Shown piece by piece: positions 17,495 through 26,316 of a stretch of DNA of 64,000 nt. Position numbers and translations under genes: made by a program. Under the pieces are notes generated by a model. That model saw nothing but the letters and a program-made list of their open reading frames with translations. It was not told the DNA's origin and searched no databases. How positions within the stretch are numbered: position 1 is the stretch's first letter; each line of letters starts with the position of its first letter. Source of the stretch: Ferribacterium limneticum. Lineage in GTDB: Bacteria > Pseudomonadota > Gammaproteobacteria > Burkholderiales > Rhodocyclaceae. The stretch lies in contig NZ_CP075190.1 in the NCBI RefSeq assembly GCF_020510585.1, forward strand, positions 1,548,001 to 1,612,000. Reading direction: 5' to 3'.

Positions 17495-20383
17495 ATGAGA
17501 ACTGAATTTCTGGCTCAGGACGAGAGCCTGCAAGCTTCCGTAAAAGGCGTGATGCTTGCCTCTGACGACAGTACCGAGGTTCGTCGGCAAAAGCTGGCGC
17601 GCATCATCCTCGATGCGATGTACCAGTTTCTGGGGCTGCTGGATGTCAACGGTACTGTCCTGGAAATCAATCGGGCGGCACTGGAGGGGGCCGGAATCTG
17701 CCTTGACGATGTGGTCGGGAAACCGTTCTGGGAGGCCCGTTGGTGGGCTGTTTCCGAAGATTCGAGCCAGCGGGTGCGGGAGATGGTCGAGCTGGCCAAG
17801 CGGGGGGAATTCGTCCGTTGTGATGTCGAGATCTACGGGGATCTTCATGGGGAAAAAACGATTTTCGTCGATTTTTCGCTGACCCCGATTCGTGATGACG
17901 AAGGGCGCGTCGCCTTCCTGCTTCCGGAAGGAAGAAACATCACCGAAAAGATCGCCATCGAGGCAGAACTGACGCGCAAGAACGGTGAGTTGCAGTTGGC
18001 GCTCGAGAAGCTGCGCGAAATCGATGGCTTCAAGACGAAGTTCTTTGCCAATGTCAGTCACGAACTGCGCACCCCTCTGGCCCTGATTCTCGGGCCGGTC
18101 GATCAACTTCTCAAGGAAGCCACGCAGTTGGGCGAACGGGAGCGTTTCCGGCTGACAACCATCAAGCGCAATGCCCAGTCCCTGCTGCATCAGGTTAACG
18201 ATCTGCTCGACCTGGCGCGCATCGATGCGCAGCAAATGCCGCTGGCCTACGTCTGCGCCAATGTGATGGCCTTGTTGCGGGATGTGGCGGCCAGTTTTGC
18301 CGCGGCGGCCGAAGAGCGCTCGATTACCTTGTTGATCGAGGGGGAGGAGGAACTCTACGCCGACGTCGATCGGGCCAAACTGGCCCGCGTCCTGGCCAAT
18401 CTGCTGTCCAATGCCTTCAAATTTACGCCAGCCGGTGGCCGTATTTGCTGTTCGATCACGCGTGTGGCGAATCGGCGGTTTTTGCTGAGCGTGCAGGACA
18501 ACGGGCCGGGTGTGCCGCCGCAGATGAAGGAGCAGATTTTTTCCCGCTTCGCCCAGGGGCAGGATGGGCTTTCGGGGAGTGGCAGCGGCCTCGGTCTCAA
18601 CATCGTCAAGGAATTTGTCGAACTGCACTTTGGGACGGTGGTCGCCCTCGATGCGCCGGGCGGCGGGGCGATCTTCCAGGTCGAAATGCCGATGCGCGCC
18701 CCGAAAGGTGTCTTTGTCCGCGAGAGCAATGAAGAGACTGGCCTGGGAGCTTACCAGCCCATCGATTTTGGCGATCCGCAGAGTCAGCCGACACGCGATG
18801 ACAAGCCGGGCGTTTGCCGGATTCTCGTCGTCGAGGACAACCCCGACCTGCGCCATTTTCTCTATGACGTATTGATCGACGACTACAACGTCACGCTGGC
18901 CGAGAACGGGGCAATCGCGCTGTCATCGGCGCTGGAAAATCCGCCGGATCTGGTCATCACCGATCTGATGATGCCGTATTTCGACGGCGAGCAATTTGTC
19001 CGGGAGCTCCGTGCCAGCGAACGTTTCCCGAACGTTCCCGTGCTCGTCCTCTCGGCCCGGGCCGACGATGCGCTGCGCGAAACGCTGCTCGAAGAGCTGG
19101 TCCAGGATTACCTGACCAAACCGTTTTCGCCGCAGGAATTGCGGGCCCGCGTCCGCAATCTGGTCATGGTCAAACGCACCGTCGACATCCTTCAGAAGGA
19201 ACTCAATTCACAGGCGTCCGACGTTTGCGAATTGACCGCCGGTCTCGTCTCCAGCCGAAAATCCTTGCAGGATGGCCTGGTCGCCTTGCAGATATCGGAG
19301 CGCCGCTGGCAGGGACTTTACAAAAACACGGCGGTCGGCATTGCCCTGGCCGACCGGGAGGGGCGGATTTTGAAGGCCAACCCGGCCTTGCAAAGAATGC
19401 TCGGCTACAACGAAGCCGATATCGTTGGCGTCTCGTTCGTCGATATTTCCGAAGAGTCCCAGCGGGCGATGACCAAGCAAAACGTCGATGGCTTGTTCGA
19501 CGGCGTTATCGACAACTATCACGTGCAGAAACGCTATGAAAAAAGGAATGGCGACTTCCTCTGGGTCAATGTCAGCGTGTCGCTGATCCCTGCCGTTGAC
19601 CGCGAGGGGCCCCGGCTGGCCGTTATTGTTGAAGACGTCACCTCGCGCAAACAGGCCGAGACCTCCCTTGCCGTCACCCAGGCAGAGCTGGCCAGGGTCG
19701 CGCGCTTCACGACCATGGGGGAACTGGTCGCCTCCATCGCCCACGAAGTCAATCAACCGCTTTCGGCCATCGCCACCAATAGCCAGGCGGCGTTGCGCTG
19801 GCTGGCTCGGGAAACGCCCGATCTCGACGAGGTGGTCGCCGCCCTCCGCCGGGTCAACCGCGATGCCAGCCTGGCCGGCGAGGTCATCACCCGCATCCGG
19901 AATTTCCTCCGTATGGGCGGCATCAAGCGCGAAGTGCTCGACGTCAAAGGCATGCTCGGCGACTTGTTGCTGATGCTGCAAACCATGCTGCTCGAAGCCG
20001 GCGTCCAGGTTGACGTCGCGATTGCGCCTGACTTGCCGGTCGTGCATGCCGATCTGGTTCAGTTGCAGCAGGTCATGCTCAATCTGGTCGTCAATGCCGT
20101 CGATGCCATGCGCGATCAGGCGGTAGCCGATCGTGTCCTGAGCATTACCGTGACGGCCAACAAGCAGGAAGGGGCGCTATTCAGATTCAGCGACACCGGG
20201 CCCGGCATTCCGCCCGACATGAAAGAGAAGATTTTCGATGCCCTGTTCTCGACCAAACGCGACGGTCTCGGCATGGGGCTGGCGATCAGCCGCTCGATCA
20301 TCGAAAACCACGGCGGCCGACTTCGCCTGGAAACCGCCGGGACCGGTGCAAACTTCGTCTTCAACATCCCGATCAGCCAATGA
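17495..20383 (+). CDS. tmoS: TodS/TmoS-type hybrid sensor histidine kinase
   Basis: This soluble sensor has the unusual TodS layout PAS-kinase-receiver-PAS-kinase in about 962 residues (TodS is 978). The first PAS region contains FVGLLD-like FLGLLDVNG and GKPFWEARWW, as in TodS, where it binds toluene. The first H-box is FANVSHELRTPL, the receiver has VEDNPDLR and DLMMP, and the second H-box is IAHEVNQPL with GLGMGLAI near the end. The frame is open from GTG 17450; ATG 17495 follows GGAG at better spacing. It overlaps the response-regulator gene by 4 bases. It should sense aromatic substrates and activate tmoABCDEF through TmoT. Confidence 0.93.
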   Translation: MRTEFLAQDESLQASVKGVMLASDDSTEVRRQKLARIILDAMYQFLGLLDVNGTVLEINRAALEGAGICLDDVVGKPFWEARWWAVSEDSSQRVREMVELAKRGEFVRCDVEIYGDLHGEKTIFVDFSLTPIRDDEGRVAFLLPEGRNITEKIAIEAELTRKNGELQLALEKLREIDGFKTKFFANVSHELRTPLALILGPVDQLLKEATQLGERERFRLTTIKRNAQSLLHQVNDLLDLARIDAQQMPLAYVCANVMALLRDVAASFAAAAEERSITLLIEGEEELYADVDRAKLARVLANLLSNAFKFTPAGGRICCSITRVANRRFLLSVQDNGPGVPPQMKEQIFSRFAQGQDGLSGSGSGLGLNIVKEFVELHFGTVVALDAPGGGAIFQVEMPMRAPKGVFVRESNEETGLGAYQPIDFGDPQSQPTRDDKPGVCRILVVEDNPDLRHFLYDVLIDDYNVTLAENGAIALSSALENPPDLVITDLMMPYFDGEQFVRELRASERFPNVPVLVLSARADDALRETLLEELVQDYLTKPFSPQELRARVRNLVMVKRTVDILQKELNSQASDVCELTAGLVSSRKSLQDGLVALQISERRWQGLYKNTAVGIALADREGRILKANPALQRMLGYNEADIVGVSFVDISEESQRAMTKQNVDGLFDGVIDNYHVQKRYEKRNGDFLWVNVSVSLIPAVDREGPRLAVIVEDVTSRKQAETSLAVTQAELARVARFTTMGELVASIAHEVNQPLSAIATNSQAALRWLARETPDLDEVVAALRRVNRDASLAGEVITRIRNFLRMGGIKREVLDVKGMLGDLLLMLQTMLLEAGVQVDVAIAPDLPVVHADLVQLQQVMLNLVVNAVDAMRDQAVADRVLSITVTANKQEGALFRFSDTGPGIPPDMKEKIFDALFSTKRDGLGMGLAISRSIIENHGGRLRLETAGTGANFVFNIPISQ

Positions 20384-21027
20384 CTGCCAGCCTGACTTCG
20401 CAACTTCCCATCGTCTATGTCGTCGATGACGACGCCTCCGTTCGTGAATCCCTGAGCAGTCTGATCCGCTCGGCCGGAATGGCCGTCGAGGTCTTCGCCT
20501 CGCCCTTCGATTTCCTGGCCAAGGACAAGCTCAGCGATTTCGCCTGCCTCGTCCTCGACGTCCGCATGCCGGGCCTGGACGGGCTGGCGCTGCAGGAAAG
20601 AATCGCCGAGCTGGGTGTCGAGATACCGATCATCTTCATCACCGGCCACGGCGACGTGCCGCTGGCGGTCCGCGCCATGAAGGCTGGCGCGATTGATTTC
20701 CTGAACAAGCCGTTTGACGACACCGATCTGCTGAAAGCCATCGCCGTCGCCTTGTCGCGGGTCAGCGCCACGGTCAATGAACGGACCGAACTGGCCGATC
20801 TATGTCAGCGTTTCGACGCCCTGACGCCGCGCGAAAAACAGATCATGTTCGCCGTTGCCCAGGGCAAGCAGAACAAAGCCATCGCCTATGATTTGTCCGT
20901 GACGGAAAGCACCGTCAAGGTCCACAAACACAACGTGATGAGCAAAATGAACCTGCGCTCCGTCGCCGAGCTGACGCTGGCCATTCAGCAGCTAAAAAGT
21001 GTCGGCAAGAAAGCGCCGGCGGGCTAA
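20380..21027 (+). CDS. tmoT: TodT/TmoT-type response regulator
   Basis: A 215-residue regulator with a receiver domain (phosphoacceptor Asp60 in LVLDVRMPG, Lys in NKPFD) and a C-terminal LuxR-type helix-turn-helix (LTPREKQIMF, then KAIAYDLSVTESTVKVH). It matches TodT/TmoT in layout and is coupled to the sensor kinase by an ATGA overlap. It should bind operators before tmoA; a weak candidate lies at 10884-10897. The gene faces the CaiB/Amacr-family gene, with only a long-form repeat between them. Confidence 0.92.
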   Translation: MTASLTSQLPIVYVVDDDASVRESLSSLIRSAGMAVEVFASPFDFLAKDKLSDFACLVLDVRMPGLDGLALQERIAELGVEIPIIFITGHGDVPLAVRAMKAGAIDFLNKPFDDTDLLKAIAVALSRVSATVNERTELADLCQRFDALTPREKQIMFAVAQGKQNKAIAYDLSVTESTVKVHKHNVMSKMNLRSVAELTLAIQQLKSVGKKAPAG

Positions 21028-21060
21028 AGAGCCAGAAGCAGGCGACGACGGCCAAAATGG

Positions 21061-21116
21061 GATTTCAATTTTGGCCGTTTTTTCCGGTTGACCGTAGCAA
21101 GCCCGGTTGACCGTGG
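21061..21116 (+). repeat. Long-form dispersed repeat, copy c
   Basis: Two-unit form (CCGGTTGACCGTAG, then CCGGTTGACCGTGG) lying between two convergent genes, directly against the stop codon of the CoA-transferase-family gene. Confidence 0.9.
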
Positions 21117-21119
21117 CAA

Positions 21120-22304
21120 TCACAAAACTACCGGATCACTGACCACGCCGGCCGTCGCCAGTCGCTCAATTTCTTCTGATGACAGGCCCAGCGCCGCAAG
21201 GCGTTCGCGTGAGTGTTCGCCGAGCAGCGGGGGCGGGCTCTGGATGGTGCCGGGGGTGCGCGACAGGCGCGGGGCGGGGGTTGGCTGCAGGACGCCGGCG
21301 ACGTCGGCGAAGGCCTCGCGGGCGATGTTGTGCGGGTGGGCCGGGGCGTCGGTCATGCTGAGGACTGGCCAGACGCAATCGTCGGTATCGTCGAACAGGG
21401 CCGTCCAGTGCGCGCGCGGCTGGGCTTTGAAAATGGCGGTGAGGCGGTCCTTCATGGCCGGCCAGGTCGTCGTGTCGTACTGCTTGCCGCTGAAGTCGGG
21501 GTCGCCGACGAGGTTGAGGCGTTCGACGAAGGTTTTGTAGAACTGTGGTTCGAGCGGGCAGACGCTGATCCATTCGCCGTCGGCGCACTGGTAGACGTCG
21601 TAAAACGGGGCGCTCGAGTCGATGGCGCACTGGCCTTTCCATTCGCCCAGCGCTTCAAGGTTGAACAGGCCGTGGGCGAGGACGGCGGCGCCTTCGCACA
21701 TGGCGGCGTCGATGACCTGGCCTTTGCCGGATCGTTGCGTTTCGATCAGGGCGCAGGCGATGCCCCAGGCCAGCATGAGGCCGCCACCGCCCATGTCGCC
21801 GACCAGTGTTGGCGGTGCCCACGGCGCGCCACCGTGACGCCGCCCGGTGTCGAGCACGCCGGCGATGGCCGCGTAGTTGGCGTCGTGGCCGGCGCGCGGG
21901 GCGAGCGGGCCGGTCTGGCCCCAGCCGGTCATGCGGCCGTAGATCAGGCGCGGGTTGCGGGCCAGACATTCGTCCGGGCCGAAGCCGAGGCGTTCCATGA
22001 CGCCGGGGCGGAAGCCTTCGATCAGCACGTCGGCGCCTTCAATCAATTTGAAGACGAGCGCCTTGGCTTCCGGGTGTTTGAGGTCGATGCACAGCGATTT
22101 CTTGCCGCGATTGGCCACCGCCTTGCGCCCGCCGCCGAAGAGCTGCGAGGCGAAGGTGCCGCCGGCGCGCTCAAGCAGCGTGACTTCGGCGCCCATGTCG
22201 GCGAGCAACATTCCGCAGAACGGCCCGGGGCCAATACCGGCGAATTCGACGACCTTGATGCCGGCCAAGGGGCCGCGGGTTGGGTTTTGAGTGTTGGTTG
22301 GCAT
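21120..22304 (-). CDS. CaiB/BaiF-family CoA-transferase or alpha-methylacyl-CoA racemase
   Basis: A 394-residue class III CoA-transferase-fold protein. The N-terminus (GPLAGIKVVEFAGIGPGPF) and the GHDANY and GDMGGGG blocks match alpha-methylacyl-CoA racemases, whose His/Asp pair sits in these motifs. It likely epimerises 2-methyl-branched acyl-CoA esters; a transferase role cannot be excluded. The frame opens further upstream, but ATG 22304 matches family starts. It ends against repeat copy c and faces tmoT. Two-thirds of the antisense strand is also open, which reflects GC-rich codon use. A decayed tail of a second copy is at 9821-9890. Confidence 0.85.
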   Translation of the reverse strand: MPTNTQNPTRGPLAGIKVVEFAGIGPGPFCGMLLADMGAEVTLLERAGGTFASQLFGGGRKAVANRGKKSLCIDLKHPEAKALVFKLIEGADVLIEGFRPGVMERLGFGPDECLARNPRLIYGRMTGWGQTGPLAPRAGHDANYAAIAGVLDTGRRHGGAPWAPPTLVGDMGGGGLMLAWGIACALIETQRSGKGQVIDAAMCEGAAVLAHGLFNLEALGEWKGQCAIDSSAPFYDVYQCADGEWISVCPLEPQFYKTFVERLNLVGDPDFSGKQYDTTTWPAMKDRLTAIFKAQPRAHWTALFDDTDDCVWPVLSMTDAPAHPHNIAREAFADVAGVLQPTPAPRLSRTPGTIQSPPPLLGEHSRERLAALGLSSEEIERLATAGVVSDPVVL

Positions 22305-22403
22305 GATGTTGGCGTGAGGCTGATTCGGATGGAGGAAGAACATATCACCCAATGGGCATGGGCTGGGCATAGTCCGCAGTGTAGGTCGTGCGCCTAAAAA
22401 CAC

Positions 22404-22419
22404 TGTCGCAAACACGACA
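22404..22419. promoter_or_regulatory. NifA upstream activator site
   Basis: TGTCGCAAACACGACA fits TGT-N10-ACA and is a near-perfect palindrome. It lies about 50 bases before the sigma-54 element at 22470. Confidence 0.8.
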
Positions 22420-22469
22420 ATTGAATGGCAGTGCGCCCGGAAAGGCAGGCCAGATCGCGAAGTGCATTC

Positions 22470-22486
22470 AGGCGTGGAATTTGCTG
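22470..22486 (+). promoter_or_regulatory. Sigma-54 promoter of the SIR2-like operon
   Basis: AGGCGTGGAATTTGCT has GG-N10-GC spacing and the TTGCT half, 35 bases before the start at 22521. With the UAS this places the four-gene unit 22521-24701 under NifA. Confidence 0.75.
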
Positions 22487-22520
22487 AATAGGGCTACACC
22501 CCCTTTCAGAGCATACAAAA

Positions 22521-23357
22521 ATGACCCCAGAACTGCGCGAAAAACTGCTGGCCGGCCTCAAGGATGGCAGCATTGTTCCCTACCTCGGCCCTGGCGTTTT
22601 GGCTGATGTGAAAAATGCGGCGACCGGTGCGCCGATTCCGGCCGACAGCGATTCGCTGATCTACGCCATGAACGACGGCAAGCCGATGGCCCCCAAGCTC
22701 ATGTACGAATTCCCCCGCGCCGCGATGAATGTCGAACTCAAGCGCGGCCGCAGCGCCGTTACCAAGTTCCTCAACCGCACCTACGGCGAAACCGCCTGGA
22801 CGCGCGGCGCCGTGCATGACTGGCTCAAGGGCATCGCCCCGCATTACGTCATCGACATCAACCGCGACACGCAGTTGCAGGACTCCTACGCCGACGTCCC
22901 GCACAACCTGATCGTCGGCATCGCCCGCCTCGGCGGCACCGATTTCCGCTACAAACTGTATTTCTGGGATGGCGTCGCCTACCAGAAGACCGAAGTCATC
23001 AACCCGGCCCTGCCCATCCTCTACAAGCCGATGGGCACGCCGAAGCCGGAGGCCAACTACATCGCCTCTGACGCCGACTACGTCGATTTCATCACCGAAC
23101 TCATGGGCGGCTTCTCGATCCCGCCGGAGGTCAAGGAACTGCGCAAGGGCAAGCAATACCTGTTCATGGGCCTGCGCATGAACCGCGACACCGAGCGCAT
23201 GGTGTTGTCCGATGTCATCTACGCCGCCGCCGAACCGGCCGGCTGGGCGCTGATCGCCAACCCGACCGACAAGGAACGCCGCTTCTGCAAGAAGCAAAAG
23301 CTCGAAGTGATCGAAGCCGACGTCTTCGACCTGATCGGTGCAGCCATCGCAGCCTAA
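22521..23357 (+). CDS. SIR2-like domain protein of nif clusters, function unknown
   Basis: The 278-residue cytoplasmic protein resembles SIR2-like (SIR2_2-type) proteins found in nif clusters of proteobacteria. The nucleotide loop is VPYLGPGVL near residues 19-27, where active sirtuins have GAGIS, so classical deacylase activity is doubtful. Other visible blocks are WLKGIAPHYVIDINRD (~residues 101-116) and KQYLFMGLRMNRDTER. No membrane segment or signal peptide is present. It is the first gene after a sigma-54 promoter and NifA site and is followed by an unknown gene, a hemerythrin and a Rieske protein, which implies a job during nitrogen fixation. The fold is inferred from motif resemblance; no reaction is assigned. 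Confidence 0.65.
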   Translation: MTPELREKLLAGLKDGSIVPYLGPGVLADVKNAATGAPIPADSDSLIYAMNDGKPMAPKLMYEFPRAAMNVELKRGRSAVTKFLNRTYGETAWTRGAVHDWLKGIAPHYVIDINRDTQLQDSYADVPHNLIVGIARLGGTDFRYKLYFWDGVAYQKTEVINPALPILYKPMGTPKPEANYIASDADYVDFITELMGGFSIPPEVKELRKGKQYLFMGLRMNRDTERMVLSDVIYAAAEPAGWALIANPTDKERRFCKKQKLEVIEADVFDLIGAAIAA

Positions 23358-23383
23358 TTCATTCAATCCACCAAGGAAGCAAC

Positions 23384-23941
23384 ATGTCGCTTGACCGTTA
23401 CGAACCCCTCTTCTTCAACGCCAACTTCAAGGAAGCCGCCAGCTCCGGCGGCCTCGTCGCCTATCGCGGCGAGCTCGTCCTCAAGGAAGGCGAAGTGGCC
23501 GATGCCAATGGTCGCCGCAAGCCGCCGACGGAAGTCCTCAAGCAGGCCGTCCTGCTCGGCGATGCCGGTGGTCTCAAGCTGATTTCCGGCTCGCTCGACG
23601 AACTGCAGCAATACCCGTTTGTCGTTGAAAAATTCGGTGCCGAATTCAATACCGGAACGATTGCCGTCTTCTTCACGGTCAATATTCCGAAGGGTTTCGT
23701 GACGACCACCAACGGCGCAACCGTCGCCTTCATTCCGCTCGTTCAGGGCATGGTGTGGACCGAGTTGAGCGATCTGGTGGCGCTCGACAAGGGCGATTTC
23801 AAGGGCCTGAGCGCTGCCGATAAGGTCGTGACAGTCTTTGACGCGCTCAAGAGCTACAAATTCAAGCTCGCCGAGAACACCGTCGACGAAGCCCTGAAGA
23901 CCACCAACAACGCCAAGCGCGAGACGCACGGGGCCATCTGA
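23384..23941 (+). CDS. Conserved nif-cluster protein of unknown function
   Basis: A 185-residue soluble protein with no motif that gives a function. It is acidic to neutral, lacks Cys entirely (so it is not an Fe-S protein), and contains VFFTVNIPKGFVTTTNGATV in its centre, which suggests a beta-rich fold. ATG 23384 follows AAGGAAG. Its stop overlaps the hemerythrin start by one base, so it is part of the NifA-type operon 22521-24701. Oxygen handling is a possible context because its neighbours bind oxygen or carry electrons. Confidence 0.75.
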   Translation: MSLDRYEPLFFNANFKEAASSGGLVAYRGELVLKEGEVADANGRRKPPTEVLKQAVLLGDAGGLKLISGSLDELQQYPFVVEKFGAEFNTGTIAVFFTVNIPKGFVTTTNGATVAFIPLVQGMVWTELSDLVALDKGDFKGLSAADKVVTVFDALKSYKFKLAENTVDEALKTTNNAKRETHGAI

Positions 23942-24318
23942 TGGCCTGGGACGAGTCCCGTCATGCGCTGGGTGTCCCCGAAATGGACGACACCCATCAC
24001 GAATTCGTCGAGCTTGCCTACGCTCTGCTCGTCGCGTCCGACGAGGACTTCCCGGCGCTGTTCGTGCGTCTGCACGAGCACACCCGCCAGCATTTCGAGC
24101 ACGAAGGCAAGCTCATGAAGTCTTGCCGTTTTCCCGCCATTGGCGAGCACAACAGCGAGCATCTGCGGGTCCTCGGTGAGCTGGCCCACTTCGCCCGCGG
24201 CGTGGCAGCCGGTCGGCTGGGGGCTGCGCGTGAATACGTGCGCAACCTGCCAACCTGGTTCGCCGGTCACCTGGCGACGATGGACTCGGCCCTGGCGGGG
24301 TGCTTGAAGAAGGCGTGA
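23941..24318 (+). CDS. Bacteriohemerythrin
   Basis: A 125-residue single-domain hemerythrin that binds O2 at a non-heme diiron site. The ligand pattern is visible: His in DDTHHEF, His and Glu in RQHFEHEGKLM, two His in GEHNSEH, and the final His/Asp pair in FAGHLATMD. It is likely an oxygen buffer or carrier in the cytoplasm. Its place in a NifA-type operon suggests it helps keep nitrogenase anoxic or delivers O2 to terminal oxidases. Overlaps with both neighbours (one base each side) indicate translational coupling. Confidence 0.9.
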   Translation: MAWDESRHALGVPEMDDTHHEFVELAYALLVASDEDFPALFVRLHEHTRQHFEHEGKLMKSCRFPAIGEHNSEHLRVLGELAHFARGVAAGRLGAAREYVRNLPTWFAGHLATMDSALAGCLKKA

Positions 24319-24701
24319 TGGCGGATCGCATTGCGCCGAAGTTTGCCGTCTGCCCGAGTGCCGAACTGGCCGACGGCGAGCATCGCAAACTGACCATGAC
24401 TTTCGAAGGGCGGGAGGAGGAATGCCTGCTCCTGCGCTTCGAAGGGCAGGTCTACGCCTACATCAACCTCTGCGTGCACATGCCGCGCCGGCTCGATGGC
24501 GAAGAGCCGCAGGTTTTTGACCACACCGGGCGCTACCTGCGCTGCTCCATGCACGGCATCGTTTACACCCCGCAAACCGGCGCCTCGGTCAGCGCCATGT
24601 GCGAAGGCGAGCGCCTGCGCGCTGTTAATAGCTATGAGGATGACGGGGAGGTTGGGATTGCGGACTTCAGGGTCTCTGCCGTTGTGGTCCCCGTCAATTA
24701 A
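24318..24701 (+). CDS. Rieske [2Fe-2S] domain protein
   Basis: A 127-residue Rieske ferredoxin-like protein with ligands in CVHMPR and CSMHGIVY, spaced about 20 residues apart. The start ATG 24318 overlaps the hemerythrin stop (TGATG); an earlier in-frame TTG at 24300 is unlikely. It could pass electrons to the SIR2-like or hemerythrin partners, or reduce the diiron site, but no oxygenase subunit is adjacent. It is the last gene of the operon starting at 22521. Confidence 0.85.
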   Translation: MADRIAPKFAVCPSAELADGEHRKLTMTFEGREEECLLLRFEGQVYAYINLCVHMPRRLDGEEPQVFDHTGRYLRCSMHGIVYTPQTGASVSAMCEGERLRAVNSYEDDGEVGIADFRVSAVVVPVN

Positions 24702-24968
24702 GCAAAATCATTGACATGACCGGCATAGTCGAACGTCAACGTGGTGCCCAAATCGGCCATTGCGGTTTCCCGATAGCGGCCCCTCAGCCAAACCCGCGTT
24801 TTCCGAACTGGAGACTTCCAAATCTGCCGTTGGTGACCTCACACAATCGGCCACAAGCAGCCAAAGCTTGCGATGGTTCCGGGCAATGTTTGCGACGTCC
24901 GGCGGAACTCAGGCAGCGAACTCCTGCCACGCCTAGTACGCACTTTAAATCCGGTGCGGGAATACAGA
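24702..24968. other. Intergenic stretch without a supported gene
   Basis: Lies between the Rieske gene and the terminator of the PEP-CTERM gene. It contains one open frame (to 25315) that runs antisense through the PEP-CTERM gene and has no ribosome site, so it is not called. Confidence 0.6.
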
Positions 24969-24991
24969 CAAGAAACCCCGCCGAAGCGGGG
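24969..24991 (-). terminator. Rho-independent terminator of the PEP-CTERM gene
   Basis: On the minus strand: CCCCGC, a 4-base loop, GCGGGG, then TTTCTTG; it begins about 20 bases after the PEP-CTERM stop codon. Confidence 0.85.
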
Positions 24992-25010
24992 CAGTTGCCG
25001 ATAACGAACC

Positions 25011-25598
25011 CTACTGAGGCAATGGCAGCGACCGGCGGCGGCGCGAAAGACCCAAACCTGCCAAACCCAAGGCCACCAATGCTATCGACGCAGGCTCCGG
25101 AACGGCCATACTGTCTGCAATCACCACGTTGTAGGTGTTATTGCCAAAGGTGTAGGAATAGGTGCCTTCTGTCAGACCGAGGACTGCCAACGTCTCTCCC
25201 GCCCAAGTGGCGCTGTTTGACAGTTCGTCCCCGGAGACGTAGCCCTGGGGCACGTAGATCCGATTGGCCTGCGTCCAAATGCCCACCTGATCGCCCGTCC
25301 AGGAGGTCGCATTGAACTGACCGCCGGTCCCAAAAACCCCGGGTCCGGTCATCGCTAAATCGTAAGCGGAATACCCCCCGCTACCGAAGAGAAAGAAACC
25401 AAGCGATGAAATAATACGATTTTCCTCAGAGCCGGAACCAATTGAGGCCATTCCTGTGAGATCAAAAGCTCCGGAGCCGGTCGCGACGACGTCGCCTCCA
25501 ACTTGCTGAAATTTGGTAGTGTATACGGCCGCAGCGTTGGCGCCCCATGAGGCGATGGCAAGGACACCGGCCACAAGGAAGGCTGAAATTCTGGTCAT
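25011..25598 (-). CDS. PEP-CTERM sorted exported protein
   Basis: A 195-residue secreted protein with an N-terminal signal peptide (cleavage near residue 23, after WGANA) and a C-terminal PEP-CTERM tail: VPEPASIALVALG, a hydrophobic helix, and RRRR. Such proteins are processed by exosortase and often associate with extracellular polysaccharide. The middle is Gly/Ser/Thr-rich and low in Cys. It is a single gene with its own terminator, unrelated to its nif neighbours by function. No exosortase gene is in the window. Confidence 0.88.
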   Translation of the reverse strand: MTRISAFLVAGVLAIASWGANAAAVYTTKFQQVGGDVVATGSGAFDLTGMASIGSGSEENRIISSLGFFLFGSGGYSAYDLAMTGPGVFGTGGQFNATSWTGDQVGIWTQANRIYVPQGYVSGDELSNSATWAGETLAVLGLTEGTYSYTFGNNTYNVVIADSMAVPEPASIALVALGLAGLGLSRRRRSLPLPQ

Positions 25599-26316
25599 GG
25601 CTCTATCCTAAAAGTTGATTGAATTTGAAATTAAGGTACGGTAATCCGCCAAGGCAACCATACTCCAGTGTCAAAGCCAAATGCATGCCAGCAATGTAAG
25701 TATTTGATCACAAACTAAATTATGTGTTATTTTTCCTGCTAACCCGCGAAATTGTAAAAATTTTCGACACTCTTGTCCATGTGCGCATCGTCGCGGCGGC
25801 AATCGGGATCGCCGGAAGGCGGCAAACCAAGCTTGACAGATCGGAGACCACAACGCCCCTGAACTTGAGGTAGGCGGGAAATCGTGGAGTCCAACGGATC
25901 GTGGAATTTACGGTCTGGAGGATGTGGAAACGGGGTTATGGCCAGGTTACTTGGGCACCGCCAGACGAAAGGGGCGGCCAACAGACAAACCGGACCTACT
26001 GCTACCGCGCCATATCTCTTACCGGGTTGCGGCAGTGGGGCCATCAACTTGCCCGCCGAATAGCGGCCACTCAACTTGATTTCCGGGCGCACCACCAGCA
26101 GAAATTGAAAGTAACCCTGACCGGAAGGTTGTGGCCGGGTTGAGGCAGAGAGGAGGTGTCAATTTGCTCGCCGAATAGCGGTCATTGAGCGAGGTCCGAC
26201 AAAGCCTTTAGTATTCAAATTGGATGATTGCCTCGACGGGCCGGTTGTGGCCGAACTCTGCCTGATGATGGTTTCATTGTCTCTGTGCCGAGTTGATCGG
26301 GCGACAGATATTTTCT
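25599..26316. other. Long intergenic region with degenerate repeats, no supported gene
   Basis: About 700 bases between the PEP-CTERM gene (reading away) and the flavodoxin gene. The left part (25620-25760) is AT-rich and probably holds the PEP-CTERM promoter. The right part has diverged repeat units sharing GCCGAATAGCGG. Short open frames here have no ribosome site or recognisable product. Confidence 0.6.
26026..26201. repeat. Two degenerate tandem units of ~107 bases
   Basis: Units at about 26026-26090 and 26138-26201 share GGGTTG, then CAACTTG/CAATTTG, then CCGCCGAATAGCGGCCA or CTCGCCGAATAGCGGTCA, and a following CACT/CATT. The spacing between the CGAATAGCGG cores is 109 bases. They look like decayed non-coding repeats of unknown origin. 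Confidence 0.6.

Noticed and set aside
20770..20806. Possible repeat copy in the tmoT linker (CCACGGTCAATGAACGG)
   Set aside because: Only the first ten bases match; the rest is unrelated, so chance is likely.
21213..22397. 394-codon open frame antisense to the CoA-transferase-family gene
   Set aside because: It is a shadow created by GC-rich third positions of the real gene, which has clear family motifs.
25739..26095. 118-codon open frame on the minus strand in the gene-free region
   Set aside because: No ribosome site, no recognisable domain, and it crosses degenerate repeat units.
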